From Candidatus Omnitrophota bacterium (GTDB taxonomy: Bacteria > Omnitrophota > Gorgyraeia > 2-01-FULL-45-10 > JAHFGN01): a DNA stretch of 52,263 nt. A program made the position numbers and the translations under genes. Below are positions 52,091 to 52,263 of the stretch, in pieces. Under the pieces are notes generated by a model. It was not told the DNA's origin. It made no database searches and worked only from the letters and a program-made list of their open reading frames with translations. Where the stretch lies: assembly GCA_023247415.1 (NCBI GenBank), contig JAHFGN010000003.1:1-52263 (forward strand), in the 5' to 3' direction. Numbering within the stretch: the stretch's first letter is position 1; each line of letters starts with the position of its first letter.

Positions 52091-52263
52091 AAAAGGTAAG
52101 ATTGTATTATGATTCCAAAGGAAATACTTTAAATATTTGGTTTGACGACCCACAGAAAGAGCATATTTGCGAAGAGACAGGCGAAGAAGTAATTCTGGTT
52201 AAAGATAAAAAAGGGAAAGTTATCGGTTTTGAGAAATTAAATTTTCTTCTGCACCCTAAAGAG
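52087..52263 (+). CDS. DUF2283 domain protein, partial at window end
   Basis: The frame opens at ATG 52087 (ATGA overlap with the previous gene) and is still open at the last base; 59 codons are visible. The sequence VRLYYDSKGNTLNIWFDD...EEVILVKDKKGKVIGFEKLNFL is characteristic of DUF2283, a small beta-rich domain often found with toxin-antitoxin loci. Probably the antitoxin of the preceding gene. Confidence 0.72.
   Translation, partial: MKKVRLYYDSKGNTLNIWFDDPQKEHICEETGEEVILVKDKKGKVIGFEKLNFLLHPKE

Overview
The window reads as one contig from an anaerobic, Gram-negative-type bacterium. The best guess is a member of Candidatus Omnitrophota or a nearby PVC-like lineage. The reasons are a porin and Tat exports, an RnfC/NqrF-type ion pump, a TIGR04073-like protein, numerous GGGACA...TGTCCC palindromes and short 7-nt repeat arrays. 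This placement is inference from gene content only.

Layout. (1) 1-6637: an IS remnant, then fabG-acpP-fabF (fatty acid elongation), then an acyl-CoA dehydrogenase with EtfB, a UroD-like protein and an EtfA that carries an N-terminal two-cluster ferredoxin domain. (2) 6684-14217: a six-gene membrane pump. Its first subunit is RnfC-like with two 4Fe-4S motifs, and its last is NqrF, not RnfB. MenA and a trans-polyprenyl diphosphate synthase follow. (3) 14366-17288: an HTH-REC response regulator, a histidine kinase and MoeA. (4) 17303-27145: a porin, a three-subunit membrane molybdoenzyme (CISM family) with Tat signals, an IT-superfamily permease, TatA, TatC, MobA and FocA. (5) 27142-34039: a Cys-type formate dehydrogenase, an AsrA/AsrB-like electron-transfer pair, then MobB-like, MoaA, MoaC, MOSC and MogA. 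(6) 34147-36336: a half-size ChrA, a secreted transglutaminase-like protein and a His-rich secreted protein. (7) 36525-43440: SMC interrupted in its P-loop by a 560-residue intein, and on the minus strand a GAF-GGDEF protein with a small secreted partner. (8) 43629-48694: an FMN riboswitch and ribBA-ribH-nusB-PHP-ribD-ribE, followed by a TIGR04073-like gene. (9) 49183-52263: tRNA-Pro(CGG), at whose 3' end sits a rearranged, AT-richer mobile segment: two inverted serine-recombinase fragments, a run of perfect hairpins, and an HTH / nuclease-toxin-like / DUF2283 trio that runs off the window.

How it fits together. Regions 2 to 5 look like one anaerobic redox network. Formate and other donors feed molybdoenzymes, the molybdenum cofactor genes and Tat exporter supply those enzymes, and quinone genes flank the ion pump. 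The Acd-EtfAB set could link acyl-CoA reduction to ferredoxin and NADH next to the pump. The flavin load (FAD in Etf and Acd, covalent FMN in the RnfD and RnfG homologues) matches the riboflavin operon in the same window.

Most distinctive signals: the RnfC-plus-NqrF hybrid complex; arrays of about four 7-nt units placed inside reading frames, including the first codons of consecutive cofactor genes; the recombinase whose 3' end is the attachment region at the tRNA; and the intein in the SMC Walker A motif.
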